Shown in pieces: positions 7,887 to 16,016 of a DNA stretch of 22,626 nucleotides. The translations under genes and the position numbers were made by a program. Position 1 is the stretch's first letter. Each line of letters begins with the position of its first letter. The notes under the pieces are model-generated. The model did not search any database, was not told where the DNA came from, and saw nothing but the letters and a program-made list of their open reading frames with translations. Location of the stretch: positions 1-22,626 of the forward strand of contig URMR01000013.1 in assembly GCA_900548935.1 (NCBI GenBank). The letters are read 5' to 3'. Source of the stretch: an uncultured Collinsella sp. GTDB taxonomy: Bacteria; Actinomycetota; Coriobacteriia; Coriobacteriales; Coriobacteriaceae.

Positions 7887-8032
7887 CGCATTCCTGCGTC
7901 CCCTGTGCGTCTTGCGACTAACGGCTCCGGCTGCCGCGAGCCTAAGCTAGCCTTAAGGGGTGCTTGTTAAGCTTCGAGTCAAAATTGGACAGAGCTTGGC
8001 AAGTGCCTTGGAATATGAAGGAAACGGCAGCG

Positions 8033-9766
8033 ATGGAATTCTTCTATGGTGACGACATGGGATCGAGTAGCGAAGGCGGCTGGCCGCTCACGCGCCGTGC
8101 TGCCCTTGCGGGCACGGCGGTGGGCGCGTTGGCACTGGCGAGCGCGGGACTTGCAGGCTGCTCTGCTGCCGGAGCCGATGCGAACGATATGTCCAACGCG
8201 GACGACGGACTCACCGACGAACAGAAGAAAGTCTACAATCAGATCGTCGCGACCTACAACGTCGAGAAACAGGCTGCCATCAAAGAACAGCTCGATGCCG
8301 AGTACGCCGCAGGCAGCTTCGACGAAACCGCCCCATTCGTCAAGACAGATCCCTTTGGTACCGATACCCTGAGCTGCTACGTGCGCTTTGCAACGGCGGA
8401 TCCCGTAACCGTCTCCTACAAGGTCGCCGAACGCAAAAAGGCCGGCGACGCCCCCAAAGTCGCTGCGTTTTCCCGTACACCCCGCGGCGGCGACACGCCG
8501 GCCATAGAGCACGAGTTCAAGGTCATCGGCCTCATTCCCAACCACAAAAACAAGGTGACCCTCACCTGTACGGCACAAGACGGTACCAGTCGCACTTCGA
8601 CCTTTACCATCAAGACGCCGGCTCTCAAAGGCGAAGAAGAAGAGCACCTGGCTGTCACGACGGGGGAGTCCAACACGCCGCTCGCCGATGGCCTCTTTAC
8701 TATTCTGGGCAACGACTCATCCAAGCTCGACTTCATGTACCTCTACGACAACGCGGGCCAGATTCGCGGCGAGGTGCCAATCATCGGCTACCGCAGCCAT
8801 CGCCTGCTGTTTCCGGGCGACGGCAGCATGATCATGAGCGTTTCGACCACCAAGATGGCCCAAATCAACGCCATCGGCCAGGTGGTAAACGTCTGGAGCA
8901 CGGGCGACTATGAGTTACACCACGACTACGCCTTCGATGACGATGGCAATCTGCTGGTGCTGGCGAGCCATGCCGGCTCTGAAGCCGATTTGGACGTCGA
9001 CCGCGCGGCTGCCAAAAAAGACAAGGACGATTGCGTTAATGTTGAGGACCTCATCATTAAGGTTGACGTAACAACCGGCGACGTCTCTCTCGTCGTGGAC
9101 CTGGGTGATATATTCTCCGACCTCAAGGCGAGCGCCAAGGTTGCCTCGGACGGCGACCTGGATTGGATTCATGTCAACACGATCCAGTGGCTCGGCGGCG
9201 GCACCGTTCTGTTCAGTTCACGCGAGACCTCGACGGTCATTAAGCTCACGTATATCTACGGCACGCCCACGGTTGATTGGCTCCTGGGTTCACCTGATTT
9301 TTGGGCTGGTTCGGGCTTTGAGGACAAGCAGGCCCAAGGCGATTTTTCGCTCAATGCGGGCCAGCACAGTGTGACCTATCTGCCAAACGACGAGACGACC
9401 ACGACCGGTCGCTACCAGGTGCTGCTGTACGACAACAACTTTGGTGCGGCCGAGAGCTACCCCAAGTTCGACTGGGGCCAGCTGGGCGCCGCGGTGGTGA
9501 CCGACTGCAGCAAGGGAACGCATTCGTTTGGGCGCATCTTTACGGTGGACGAGACCGCGCACACCTATGAGCTTGTGGACCAGATCGCAGTGCCGTTCTC
9601 GGGCTACGTAAGCAGCGCGCAGCGCGTCGGCGATTCGAATAGTGTGCTCGTGGCATCGGGCCAGGCCAAGACTTTCACCGAGTACGATCGCTATGGACTG
9701 CCCATCGCCATCTATGAGATGGAAGCCGAAAAGTACATCTACCGCGTGTACAAGTACGAGCTGTAG
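8033..9766 (+). CDS. Arylsulfotransferase (ASST) family Tat lipoprotein
   Basis: PAPS-independent aryl-sulfate sulfotransferases move sulfate from a phenolic sulfate ester to another phenol through a sulfohistidine intermediate. The protein is 577 residues from this ATG. A twin-arginine signal (PLTRRAALAG) followed by a hydrophobic stretch and lipobox LAGC near residue 43 predicts Tat export and lipid anchoring outside the membrane. An N-terminal beta domain (about 75-210) precedes the beta-propeller. Residues matching the E. coli ASST active site appear in order: the His pair 296/297 (HHDY), His380 (DWIHVNT), Arg397 (SSRET) and His445 (GQHS, the likely sulfate-accepting residue). The frame is open from a TTG at 7964, but the ATG at 8033 has AAGGA at 8018-8022; ATGs at 8015 and 8057 are alternatives. 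No dsbA/dsbB-like partners are adjacent. The natural acceptor is unknown. Confidence 0.88.
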   Translation: MEFFYGDDMGSSSEGGWPLTRRAALAGTAVGALALASAGLAGCSAAGADANDMSNADDGLTDEQKKVYNQIVATYNVEKQAAIKEQLDAEYAAGSFDETAPFVKTDPFGTDTLSCYVRFATADPVTVSYKVAERKKAGDAPKVAAFSRTPRGGDTPAIEHEFKVIGLIPNHKNKVTLTCTAQDGTSRTSTFTIKTPALKGEEEEHLAVTTGESNTPLADGLFTILGNDSSKLDFMYLYDNAGQIRGEVPIIGYRSHRLLFPGDGSMIMSVSTTKMAQINAIGQVVNVWSTGDYELHHDYAFDDDGNLLVLASHAGSEADLDVDRAAAKKDKDDCVNVEDLIIKVDVTTGDVSLVVDLGDIFSDLKASAKVASDGDLDWIHVNTIQWLGGGTVLFSSRETSTVIKLTYIYGTPTVDWLLGSPDFWAGSGFEDKQAQGDFSLNAGQHSVTYLPNDETTTTGRYQVLLYDNNFGAAESYPKFDWGQLGAAVVTDCSKGTHSFGRIFTVDETAHTYELVDQIAVPFSGYVSSAQRVGDSNSVLVASGQAKTFTEYDRYGLPIAIYEMEAEKYIYRVYKYEL

Positions 9767-9833
9767 CGCTGCGCTTGGCTGTGCCTGCGCCCCGTGACTG
9801 CGCTCTCGTGCCGGGCCCACCTCGCGTCCCGCA

Positions 9834-10973
9834 TCACTTCACGTCAAACTCCACGCGATCGAGTTCGGGCACATTGAGGTCGATGAGCTTGCGGGCGACA
9901 TGGCGGTCGTGTGCCCCAAGCGCCTCATCCGTCGTCACGTGGGCGACAATCTCGCGCTCGACGATGCCCTTCTCGTCGCCTTCGGTTGCCGAGGTCTCGA
10001 CGGCGACGGTGTAATCTTTAAAGCCCGGCAGCACCGCCGCAAGCTCGCGCGTGGTTTCGGTCACGCCGTAGCCGTCCTGCACGCCGGCCTGCGCCGAGCC
10101 AATGGACCCCGCCGTCATAACGATGCAGGGGATGGCAAAGATTACCGTGCCCACAATGATGCGGCGGCGCACCTTGCGCGATAGCTCGTCGACCTCAGCG
10201 TTTTCTTCAGCAGTCACAATACCGTCGCCGTTCAGGTCGCGCTTGAGCGGCACGCGCAAAAGAAGCAGCACGGCTTCGGCCGCCAGTGCGATAAAGACGA
10301 CGTTGATGCCAAACTCGTAGAGGGCCGAGAGGAATAGCGACCCGCTCGCGATGGCGATGCCGTAGCCCGCCGCGCACAGGGGCGGCATGAGCGCGGTCGC
10401 CACCGCCACGCCGGCGATGAGCGTCGAGGGCTCCTGGTCGCGCGAGTTGCCCAGGCCACCCGCAAAGCCGCCCGCGAGCGCGACGGCAAGGTCCCACACG
10501 GTGGGCGTCGAGTTGTCGACGATGGCGGCCGTGGCGGTGCCAAGGGGCGAGAGCTTAAAATACAGCGTGGACGTGACCAGGCAAAAGGCCATCTGTAGAG
10601 CCAAGCCCGCGACGGCTTCGACGGTAATCTCGCGGTCGAGCGTGGCGATGCCGTATGCCATGGCAAGGACCGAGCCCATGAGCGGGCAGATGAGCATGGC
10701 GCCCACGATGGCGATGTCCGAATCGATATCGAGGCCGATGCTCGCGATGAGCATGGCGATGATGAGGATGCACAGGTGAGAGCCGGTCAGGCGCGCCCCG
10801 TTTACAAAGCGCCTGCGAATCACGTGATAGGGTGCGCGACCCTCGCGAATGTTGAATGCGCGCTTGAGGAAGCGGGTGATGTTTTCCATGGCTTCGCTAT
10901 GAGCAGGGCGGATGCCGTGACGCCGATGATGACGCTCGCGCAGTCGTTCGATCTGTTGCTTGTCGAGTTCCAT
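9834..10973 (-). CDS. DUF389-family membrane protein with EF-hand-like loop
   Basis: This 379-residue polytopic inner-membrane protein of the uncharacterised DUF389 ('hydrophobic domain') family has an unknown role. A basic N-terminus (about 1-60) precedes about six membrane segments. The family-typical stretches AIVGAMLICPLMG and VAVATALMPPLCAAGYGIA are present. After the fifth or sixth segment comes DLNGDGIVTAEE, a full 12-residue EF-hand loop pattern (D1, N3, D5, G6, E12), then a charged linker, another membrane helix and a soluble C-terminal tail of about 95 residues. The ATG at 10973 is preferred over the GTG at 10979 because GAGGTG, a usable SD, ends about 6 nt upstream of it. The gene is convergent with the arylsulfotransferase, separated by 67 bp without a clear terminator. 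Calcium binding is inferred from the motif alone. Confidence 0.85.
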   Translation of the reverse strand: MELDKQQIERLRERHHRRHGIRPAHSEAMENITRFLKRAFNIREGRAPYHVIRRRFVNGARLTGSHLCILIIAMLIASIGLDIDSDIAIVGAMLICPLMGSVLAMAYGIATLDREITVEAVAGLALQMAFCLVTSTLYFKLSPLGTATAAIVDNSTPTVWDLAVALAGGFAGGLGNSRDQEPSTLIAGVAVATALMPPLCAAGYGIAIASGSLFLSALYEFGINVVFIALAAEAVLLLLRVPLKRDLNGDGIVTAEENAEVDELSRKVRRRIIVGTVIFAIPCIVMTAGSIGSAQAGVQDGYGVTETTRELAAVLPGFKDYTVAVETSATEGDEKGIVEREIVAHVTTDEALGAHDRHVARKLIDLNVPELDRVEFDVK

Positions 10974-11126
10974 GTCCACCTCGTTTGGCTTCTGAGCCGC
11001 TTCTTGCGTCTGTCGTCTTTACTCTACACCGCGCTGAGCGAGGTGTCAGAAAAGGTTTGTTGACCTGGAAGTCAGGCCAATCGGCATGACTAAAAACGCT
11101 GTGAGGATCATAAGAGTCAAATAGAC

Positions 11127-11164
11127 AAAAAAGCGCGGGGCCGGTTTGATTCCGACCCCGCGCT
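11127..11164 (-). terminator. Rho-independent terminator of the OPT transporter gene
   Basis: Read on the minus strand, AGCGCGGGG (11164-11156) and CCCCGCGCT (11140-11132) form a 9-bp GC-rich stem. CGG/CCG inside extends it across one mismatch, and TTTTTT follows at 11132-11127. It lies 26 bp beyond the OPT stop codon. Confidence 0.9.
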
Positions 11165-11189
11165 CTGCACGGACACGTTGTTGTTGGGT

Positions 11190-12893
11190 TTAGCCCAGCA
11201 GGCTTAAGCCCACGGAGACAAACGCCAGGATAACGCCGACGATGGACTCACCGCCCAGCAGGCCGCTGGCGACGACCAGGCCCTGCTCCTGGAAGGCGGC
11301 ATCCTTGGCGGCCTTCTCCTCGTCCGAAAGACCGGCCTCGGCGTCGCGGTGAGCGACCCACTTATCGTAGGCGAGCTTGACGCAGGAGCCCAGGAAGGCC
11401 GTGAGCGACATGTAGAACGGCAGGTACACGCCCAGACCGATCATCATGGCCGGAATGCCGAGCCAGTACATGATGATGCCGGCGATAAAGCCGCCCGCAA
11501 ACCACGGCACGCTTGGGATGCCCGAGACCATGGTGGCGACCACGCTTGCCTGCGCGGCCACAAAGCTCTTGTCGGGACCAAAGGCGTCTGGACCATAGGC
11601 GGTGACGAGCGCGACCATGACGGCGGCAGCGACCAGGGCACCCACGATGCCGCCGATGGCCTGGCCGACCCACTGTGCGCGCGGGTTGGTGCCCAGCACG
11701 GCGCCGGCCTTAAAGTCGTTCATGACGTCGCCCGCAAGGCCGCACGCCACGGCCACGATGCCGGCGATAAAGAACAGCTTGACCTGCGCGAGCTGCGCGA
11801 AGGCGGCCACGATGAGCATGACGATGAGGCCAAAGATCTCCATGGGGTCGATGCCCGTCTGGCCGCAGCTCTGTGCGCTCATGATGGTGGTGACAAAGGT
11901 GAACAGCGTGACGATGACGGCTGGGACGGGACCGAGGTCGAGCGCGATGGCAACGATCACAGCGATGGCTGCGGTGCCCAGGCCGATGATGCCGGCGTCG
12001 AGCTTAAGCGAGCCCGAGATAAGCGACTGCTCGTCGGTGTCGGTGGAGCTGTCGGCGGCAAGACCGCGGACGATACCGGCAACCTGTGGCAGGATGTCCT
12101 TGAGGACGACGGCGACGCCAAAGCCCATCATAAGACCCATACCGAGGGATTTGACGATACCCTGCGCGGTCACAATATCGAACAGGCCAGCAGCGGTGCC
12201 GCCAACGATGATGCCAAAGTTGCCCAGCAGCGCGCCGGCAAACCAGAAGGCGACGGGGGCGAAGCCCACGAGGAAGCCGATGGACAGCAGCATGGGCGAG
12301 TTGTAGATGGCAAAGGTCACGCCGGGGATATTGAGCGTGCACAGCATACTGGGCACCACGCCCAGGGCGTCGCGCAGCACGCTGTAGATGCCTGCGATGG
12401 CCATGGAGCCAAAGAGCTGCTTACCGGTCTTGCCGCCGGCCTCGGTAGCACGTAGGGTCTGAGCTGCGGCGTTGCCAGTGGGGAACTCCAGCGCGGCGTC
12501 CACGATAAAGTGACGGTGGATGAGCGCTGTCGCTAGAAGGCCCAAGATGGTGCCGGCGAGCGCCACGATAAACATGTCGAGCCAGCTGATCTGGTCGGCA
12601 TAGCCCAACATCCAGGCGCCCGGGATGGTAAACGCCAGGCCGCCGGCGACCATGGCGCCCGCAGACATGATGGTGTGGGTGACGTTGGCCTCGTTGAGAC
12701 TGGCGTTGCCCATGAGCTTCAGGAAGAACAGCGAAATGACGGCAGCGAAAATGATCGGCCAGGGGAGGGCGCCCATCTTGAGGGCGGTATAGGCCGAGCT
12801 TGCCGTGATGATCACGCAGCCAAGGACGCCGATGATGACGCCGCGCAGCGTGAGTTGACCGCGCATCGAGGTGCGGTTCGAGGGATTGCTCAT
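11190..12893 (-). CDS. OPT-family oligopeptide transporter
   Basis: This 567-residue integral membrane protein has about 14 hydrophobic segments from residue 17 to the C-terminus. Family hallmarks are ITASSAYTALKMGALPW in the first helix pair, NEANVTHTIMSAG, and EFPTGNAAAQTLRA. A polar loop with AQSCGQTG lies in the middle. Members of the OPT (oligopeptide/YSL) family import small peptides or metal chelates with protons; bacterial substrates are mostly unknown. Length is slightly below the usual bacterial range (about 600-670), but both ends look intact. The ATG has AAGGAG 7 nt upstream, and a strong terminator follows. It is transcribed divergently from coaX; the shared gap (12894-13085) contains GCGCCG/CGGCGC arms (12930-12935, 12945-12950) in its leader. 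Confidence 0.9.
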   Translation of the reverse strand: MSNPSNRTSMRGQLTLRGVIIGVLGCVIITASSAYTALKMGALPWPIIFAAVISLFFLKLMGNASLNEANVTHTIMSAGAMVAGGLAFTIPGAWMLGYADQISWLDMFIVALAGTILGLLATALIHRHFIVDAALEFPTGNAAAQTLRATEAGGKTGKQLFGSMAIAGIYSVLRDALGVVPSMLCTLNIPGVTFAIYNSPMLLSIGFLVGFAPVAFWFAGALLGNFGIIVGGTAAGLFDIVTAQGIVKSLGMGLMMGFGVAVVLKDILPQVAGIVRGLAADSSTDTDEQSLISGSLKLDAGIIGLGTAAIAVIVAIALDLGPVPAVIVTLFTFVTTIMSAQSCGQTGIDPMEIFGLIVMLIVAAFAQLAQVKLFFIAGIVAVACGLAGDVMNDFKAGAVLGTNPRAQWVGQAIGGIVGALVAAAVMVALVTAYGPDAFGPDKSFVAAQASVVATMVSGIPSVPWFAGGFIAGIIMYWLGIPAMMIGLGVYLPFYMSLTAFLGSCVKLAYDKWVAHRDAEAGLSDEEKAAKDAAFQEQGLVVASGLLGGESIVGVILAFVSVGLSLLG

Positions 12894-13019
12894 ATAGAAC
12901 TCCTTTGCGTATATCCGCTTCCCCCGGGAGCGCCGCTACGGATACGGCGCGGGAAGTCGGGTTACCAAGGGCCGATACGTGAGCTCGCGTACGACCGCGC
13001 ATCAGTATAGCCGCAAGCT

Positions 13020-13037
13020 AGTCATTTTGGGATGACT
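13020..13037. promoter_or_regulatory. Palindrome between divergent OPT gene and coaX
   Basis: AGTCAT (13020-13025) and ATGACT (13032-13037) are 6-bp inverted repeats around TTTGGG. A TATACT -10-like hexamer follows at 13053-13058, 28 bp before the coaX ATG, but no good -35 is seen at the expected spacing. The site could be an operator or chance; evidence is position and symmetry only. Confidence 0.35.
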
Positions 13038-13085
13038 GGTTTAGGTAGGCGATATACTGCTGGGCAGACGAAAGGAGCGCCGACG

Positions 13086-13937
13086 ATGCTTAATGGCTGC
13101 GCATACATATTGACGGTCGACGTGGGCAACACGTTCATTCGCTTTGGCCTGTTTGCCGAGGACTCGGCCGCGGCACAGGAATGCCCGCTTGCGACGTGCG
13201 AGATCACGACGCCGCCGAGCATCACGGCCGACGAGGCGCGCATGAGGCTCGCGCAGGTCATGGGCGCGCTGTCAGCCGATGCGGGCAAGCCGGGTGTGCT
13301 CGTTCCCGCAGCCGCAGTGCTGAGTTGCGTGGTGCCGGCGCTCGAGCGTCCGTGGAAGGCGGCGCTTTCCCGCACCTGCACGGGGCGCGTGCTCACCGTG
13401 GGGCCGGGCCTCAAGACCGGCATGCCCGTGCACTACGACGATCCGGCAGAGATCGGTCCCGACCGCATCGCCGACGCCGTGGCGGCCCGTGCCGTCTACG
13501 GCTCTCCGTGCATCGTGATCGACCTGGGCACTACGACCAATATCGAGGTCATCGATGCGCACGGAACCTTTGTCGGCGGCGTTATCGCGCCGGGTCTGGC
13601 ACTTGGCGCCCGCTCGCTTTCGGCGGCAGCAGCGCGCCTACCCCAGGTTGAGCCCTCGGCGCCAACGCATGTGATCGGTCGCAACACGCGCGAGGCCATG
13701 CGCTCGGGCGTGGTCTTGGGCGAGGTAGCCCGCATCGACGGCATGCTCGACATGGTGCTTGCCGAGATGCGCTCGACCAAGGCAGCGGGCGAGGGCAGCG
13801 TGCCCATCGTCATTACCGGCGACGATGCCGAGGCGCTCGCGGCGTTGGTCGGCCACAGCCTGACGGTAGACGACGCACTGACGCTGCGGGGTCTCGCCGA
13901 GCTGTACCGCATCAACCAAAAGCCTCGCCGCGCATAA
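13086..13937 (+). CDS. coaX: Type III pantothenate kinase
   Basis: CoaX phosphorylates pantothenate with ATP, the first step of coenzyme A synthesis; type III enzymes need a monovalent cation and are not feedback-inhibited by CoA. The protein is 283 residues in the ASKHA fold. The phosphate loop DVGNT is at residues 12-16, the catalytic-Asp motif GPDRIADA near 124-131, and DLGTTTN at 146-152 followed by GGVIAPG. These motifs and spacings are typical of CoaX. The frame extends upstream to 13032, but the ATG at 13086 has AAAGGAG about 9 nt upstream and places DVGNT at the normal distance from the N-terminus. Its upstream neighbour is divergent (OPT). Downstream, the deaminase gene follows after 87 bp with its own likely -10. 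Confidence 0.93.
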   Translation: MLNGCAYILTVDVGNTFIRFGLFAEDSAAAQECPLATCEITTPPSITADEARMRLAQVMGALSADAGKPGVLVPAAAVLSCVVPALERPWKAALSRTCTGRVLTVGPGLKTGMPVHYDDPAEIGPDRIADAVAARAVYGSPCIVIDLGTTTNIEVIDAHGTFVGGVIAPGLALGARSLSAAAARLPQVEPSAPTHVIGRNTREAMRSGVVLGEVARIDGMLDMVLAEMRSTKAAGEGSVPIVITGDDAEALAALVGHSLTVDDALTLRGLAELYRINQKPRRA

Positions 13938-13981
13938 AGTCGAGGACGTCGGCGGGAGAGGAAACAGCCCCACCTTTCACC

Positions 13982-13990
13982 TGCTACAAT
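13982..13990 (+). promoter_or_regulatory. Extended -10 promoter for the deaminase gene
   Basis: TGCTACAAT matches an extended -10 (TGn followed by TACAAT, one mismatch from TATAAT). No convincing -35 is present 17 bp upstream, which extended -10 promoters tolerate. Transcription would begin near 13997, giving a leader of about 28 nt to the ATG at 14025. Confidence 0.4.
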
Positions 13991-14024
13991 GGGTCAAACT
14001 ATTGCGATTTCGGAGGTGTCTGCC

Positions 14025-14549
14025 ATGTCGGACGATCTTCATCGAACCGCGTCGGGCAAGCGTCGCGACGTTATTAGCTGGGACGAGTTCTTTATGAGCG
14101 TGGCCATAGCCGCGCAGCGCCGCAGCAAGGACCCCAACACGCAGGTGGGCGCGTGCATCGCCAGCACCAACCACCGCATCCTTTCGGTGGGCTACAACGG
14201 TACGCCCTCGGCGCTCAACGACGACTTTTTCCCGTGGGGCACGAGCGATGACCCGCTGCAGGACAAGCATAACTACGTAGTCCATGCCGAAGCCAACGCC
14301 GTGCTCAACTACCGCGGCTCGCTCAAAGACCTTGAGGGTTCCACGGTCTACGTCACGCTGTTCCCGTGTCATGACTGCGCCAAAATCCTGGCGCAGGTAG
14401 GTGTGGGCGAGGTCGTCTACCTGGACAATAAGTACGCCGACACCGACGACGGCCGCATCAGCCGTCGCATTCTCGACTCCTGCGGCATTAGCTACCGCCA
14501 GGTTATCGTCGATGTCCACATTGGCACCGGGGAACAAACTCAGCAGTAG
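14025..14549 (+). CDS. Deoxycytidylate deaminase-like (ComEB-type) zinc enzyme
   Basis: This 174-residue cytoplasmic protein of the cytidine/deoxycytidylate deaminase family likely converts dCMP to dUMP for thymidylate synthesis. The zinc site is complete: HAE at 87-89 (His ligand and catalytic Glu) and PCHDC with Cys115 and Cys118. An N-terminal segment (ISWDEFFMSVAIAAQRRSKDPNTQVGACI) matches ComEB/dCMP deaminases closely, as does GYNGTP. The frame is open from 13989, but the ATG at 14025 has GGAGG at 14012-14016 and gives the usual length. It could be ComEB or a related CMP/dCMP deaminase; the family call is safe, the exact substrate less so. It follows coaX and precedes a NifU-type gene, with no functional link evident. 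Confidence 0.88.
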   Translation: MSDDLHRTASGKRRDVISWDEFFMSVAIAAQRRSKDPNTQVGACIASTNHRILSVGYNGTPSALNDDFFPWGTSDDPLQDKHNYVVHAEANAVLNYRGSLKDLEGSTVYVTLFPCHDCAKILAQVGVGEVVYLDNKYADTDDGRISRRILDSCGISYRQVIVDVHIGTGEQTQQ

Positions 14550-14686
14550 CGGCGGCGTGTGCTAGCGCCGGGCGTCGGCAAAAGCAGCTAAAAGCCCCGT
14601 CCCAAATTGACTGCTCGTGAAAGTCGTGTCCGCGCGCATGGACGGCTCGTGAGCGGGTACACGGCTGTAGTAACATAGCTTCTGTC

Positions 14687-14702
14687 CGCGGGCGCGCCCG
14701 CG
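14687..14702. repeat. 16-bp perfect GC palindrome
   Basis: CGCGGGCGCGCCCGCG reads identically on both strands. It lies 11 bp upstream of the NifU-type gene's SD, inside its likely leader. It may be a regulator site or a small RNA hairpin near the ribosome-binding site; it contains an AscI-type GGCGCGCC core. No T-tract follows, so it is not a terminator. Confidence 0.6.
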
Positions 14703-14724
14703 TAATTGTGAGAAAGGAGCCCCT

Positions 14725-15003
14725 GTGGCTGTTAACGAAGAGCTGCTTAAGAAGGTTCTTGAAGAGATTCGCCCCAACCTGCAGGCCGATGGCGGCGATA
14801 TGGAGTATGTGGGCGTCGACGACGAGGGCGTCGTCCAGCTTGAGCTTCAGGGTGCCTGCGCCGGCTGCCCTATGAGCGCACTGACCCTGTCCATGGGTAT
14901 CGAGCGTATCCTCAAGGAACATGTGCCCGGCGTTACCCGTGTTGAGCAGATCAATGCCTCCGGCGAGACCGACGATCTGTACGACGAGTACGCGCCGTTC
15001 TAA
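14725..15003 (+). CDS. NifU C-terminal-domain iron-sulfur scaffold protein
   Basis: This 92-residue cytoplasmic protein consists only of the NifU/NfuA C-terminal domain, which carries a transferable [4Fe-4S] cluster between subunits and delivers it to apo-enzymes. The signature is GACAGCPMS, with Cys45 and Cys48 as CxxC ligands, preceded by IRPNLQADGGDMEYV. The start is GTG at 14725 with AAGGAG at 14714-14719. Length is that of stand-alone NifU-type domains. It could supply clusters to Fe-S enzymes in general, possibly including the Cys-rich activase in this window, but nothing in the layout ties the two. The gap before it (14550-14724) holds the palindrome at 14687-14702 and no gene. Confidence 0.93.
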   Translation: MAVNEELLKKVLEEIRPNLQADGGDMEYVGVDDEGVVQLELQGACAGCPMSALTLSMGIERILKEHVPGVTRVEQINASGETDDLYDEYAPF

Positions 15004-15053
15004 GATGCGAAAGCTGCGGACGGCATACTCCGCATAGACGTTACGCCCAAATA

Positions 15054-15087
15054 TGCGGCTGCGAGCGCAAGGCCCGCGGCCGCATTT
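15054..15087 (+). terminator. Possible weak terminator after NifU-type gene
   Basis: TGCGGCTGCG (15054-15063) can pair with CGCGGCCGCA (15075-15084) through a 10-bp stem with one G-T pair. It is followed by TTTG, so only three T's. It lies between the NifU stop and the lgt SD. The stem is clear and terminator function uncertain; it could also be a leader hairpin of lgt. Confidence 0.35.
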
Positions 15088-15112
15088 GTATGTAGGGAGC
15101 AGGGGGACCGAT

Positions 15113-15934
15113 ATGCTCAACGACCTCTACCATATGCTTGATCCCGTCGCCATTTCGGCGGGGCCCATCACCATCTACTGGTACGGCTTGGCCTATGTGG
15201 TCGGCGCCCTGTTCACGGCGGTCGTCATGTATCGCACGCAGCGCCGTTGGGGTTTTGACATTACGGTCGACGACCTGACGAGCGTCGTGGTCGGCGTGGT
15301 CTTTGGCCTTATCATTGGCGCCCGCCTGTTCTACGTCATTTTCTACGGTGACGGCTACTACTGGACGCATCCGCTCGAGATCTTTGCCACCAACGAGGGC
15401 GGCATGAGTTTTCATGGTGGCCTGGTGGGCGGCATCATCGGCGGCGTGCTCGTGTGCCGCATGTACAAGCTCGACGCCTGGACCATCGCCGACCTTGCCG
15501 TTATCGGTGCTCCGCTGGCCTTATGTCTGGGACGCTGCGCCAACTTTGTCAACGGCGAGCTGTGGGGCAAGCCGACCGATCTGCCCTGGGGCGTGATCTT
15601 TGGCGGCACCGCGGGCGATATGCCGCGCCATCCATCCCAACTCTACGAGGCATTTCTCGAGGGCATCGTGCTCTTCTGCATTCTGCAGGTGCTCAGCCGC
15701 AAAAAACCGCTGCTGCCCCAGGGTACGTTTATGGGTGTGTTTGTGATGGGTTACGGCATCGTCCGCTTCCTCATTGAGTTTGTGCGCGTACCCGATGCCC
15801 AGCTGGGCTATCTGCTGGGCGGCGTCATCACCATGGGTCAGCTACTGAGCCTGCCACTCGTGATTGCGGGCCTGGCGCTCATCATCTTTGCCCTTCGTCG
15901 CGACCGTCCCCAGCGCATCTACCTCGACGTCTAG
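15113..15934 (+). CDS. lgt: Prolipoprotein diacylglyceryl transferase
   Basis: Lgt transfers diacylglycerol from phosphatidylglycerol to the lipobox Cys of prolipoproteins, the first step of lipoprotein maturation, in the cytoplasmic membrane. The protein is 273 residues with about seven membrane segments. Signature motifs are SFHGGLVGG with His101, GRCANFVNGELWG (residues 140-152; Arg141, Asn144, Asn147, Glu149 conserved), HPSQLYEA, and RFLIEFVRVPDAQLG with conserved Arg218 and Arg225, then TMGQLLSLP. All essential positions known from E. coli Lgt have counterparts. The frame is open from 15053, but the ATG at 15113 has AGGGGG 6 nt upstream and starts just before the first membrane segment. 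The arylsulfotransferase in this window would be one substrate. Confidence 0.96.
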   Translation: MLNDLYHMLDPVAISAGPITIYWYGLAYVVGALFTAVVMYRTQRRWGFDITVDDLTSVVVGVVFGLIIGARLFYVIFYGDGYYWTHPLEIFATNEGGMSFHGGLVGGIIGGVLVCRMYKLDAWTIADLAVIGAPLALCLGRCANFVNGELWGKPTDLPWGVIFGGTAGDMPRHPSQLYEAFLEGIVLFCILQVLSRKKPLLPQGTFMGVFVMGYGIVRFLIEFVRVPDAQLGYLLGGVITMGQLLSLPLVIAGLALIIFALRRDRPQRIYLDV

Positions 15935-15980
15935 CCACCACATGCCACCGCAAAGGGGCAGGCGCCTTGGTGGTGGTTTT
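15935..15980 (+). terminator. Rho-independent terminator after lgt
   Basis: CCACCAC (15935-15941) directly after the lgt stop pairs with GTGGTGG (15970-15976), followed by TTTT. An inner TGCC/GGCA hairpin sits in the loop, so the fold is branched or bulged. A moderately strong terminator. Confidence 0.65.
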
Positions 15981-16016
15981 GCCGGGCAACGATGACAGAA
16001 CCGTAACGTTTCCCCA

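Noticed and set aside
7964..8032. TTG-initiated N-terminal extension of the arylsulfotransferase
   Set aside because: AAGGGG lies only 3 nt from the TTG, and the extension would push the twin-arginine motif unusually far from the N-terminus. The ATG at 8033 has a properly spaced SD.
9767..9833. Bidirectional terminator between the convergent arylsulfotransferase and DUF389 genes
   Set aside because: No stable GC stem followed by T's is seen on either strand in these 67 bp.
11349..12455. A 368-codon plus-strand frame opposite the OPT gene
   Set aside because: Composition is dominated by Asp/Gly/His/Ala, with no SD and no domain; the minus strand encodes an intact OPT transporter with SD and terminator.
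12421..13002. A 193-codon minus-strand frame overlapping the OPT start and leader
   Set aside because: Out-of-frame reading of the OPT 5' end, rich in Arg/His/Pro, which is typical of shadow frames; it crosses the leader and SD of the real gene.
14550..14724. TTGACT near 14607 as a -35 box for the NifU-type gene
   Set aside because: No -10-like hexamer is present 16-18 bp downstream; the sequence there is GC-rich.
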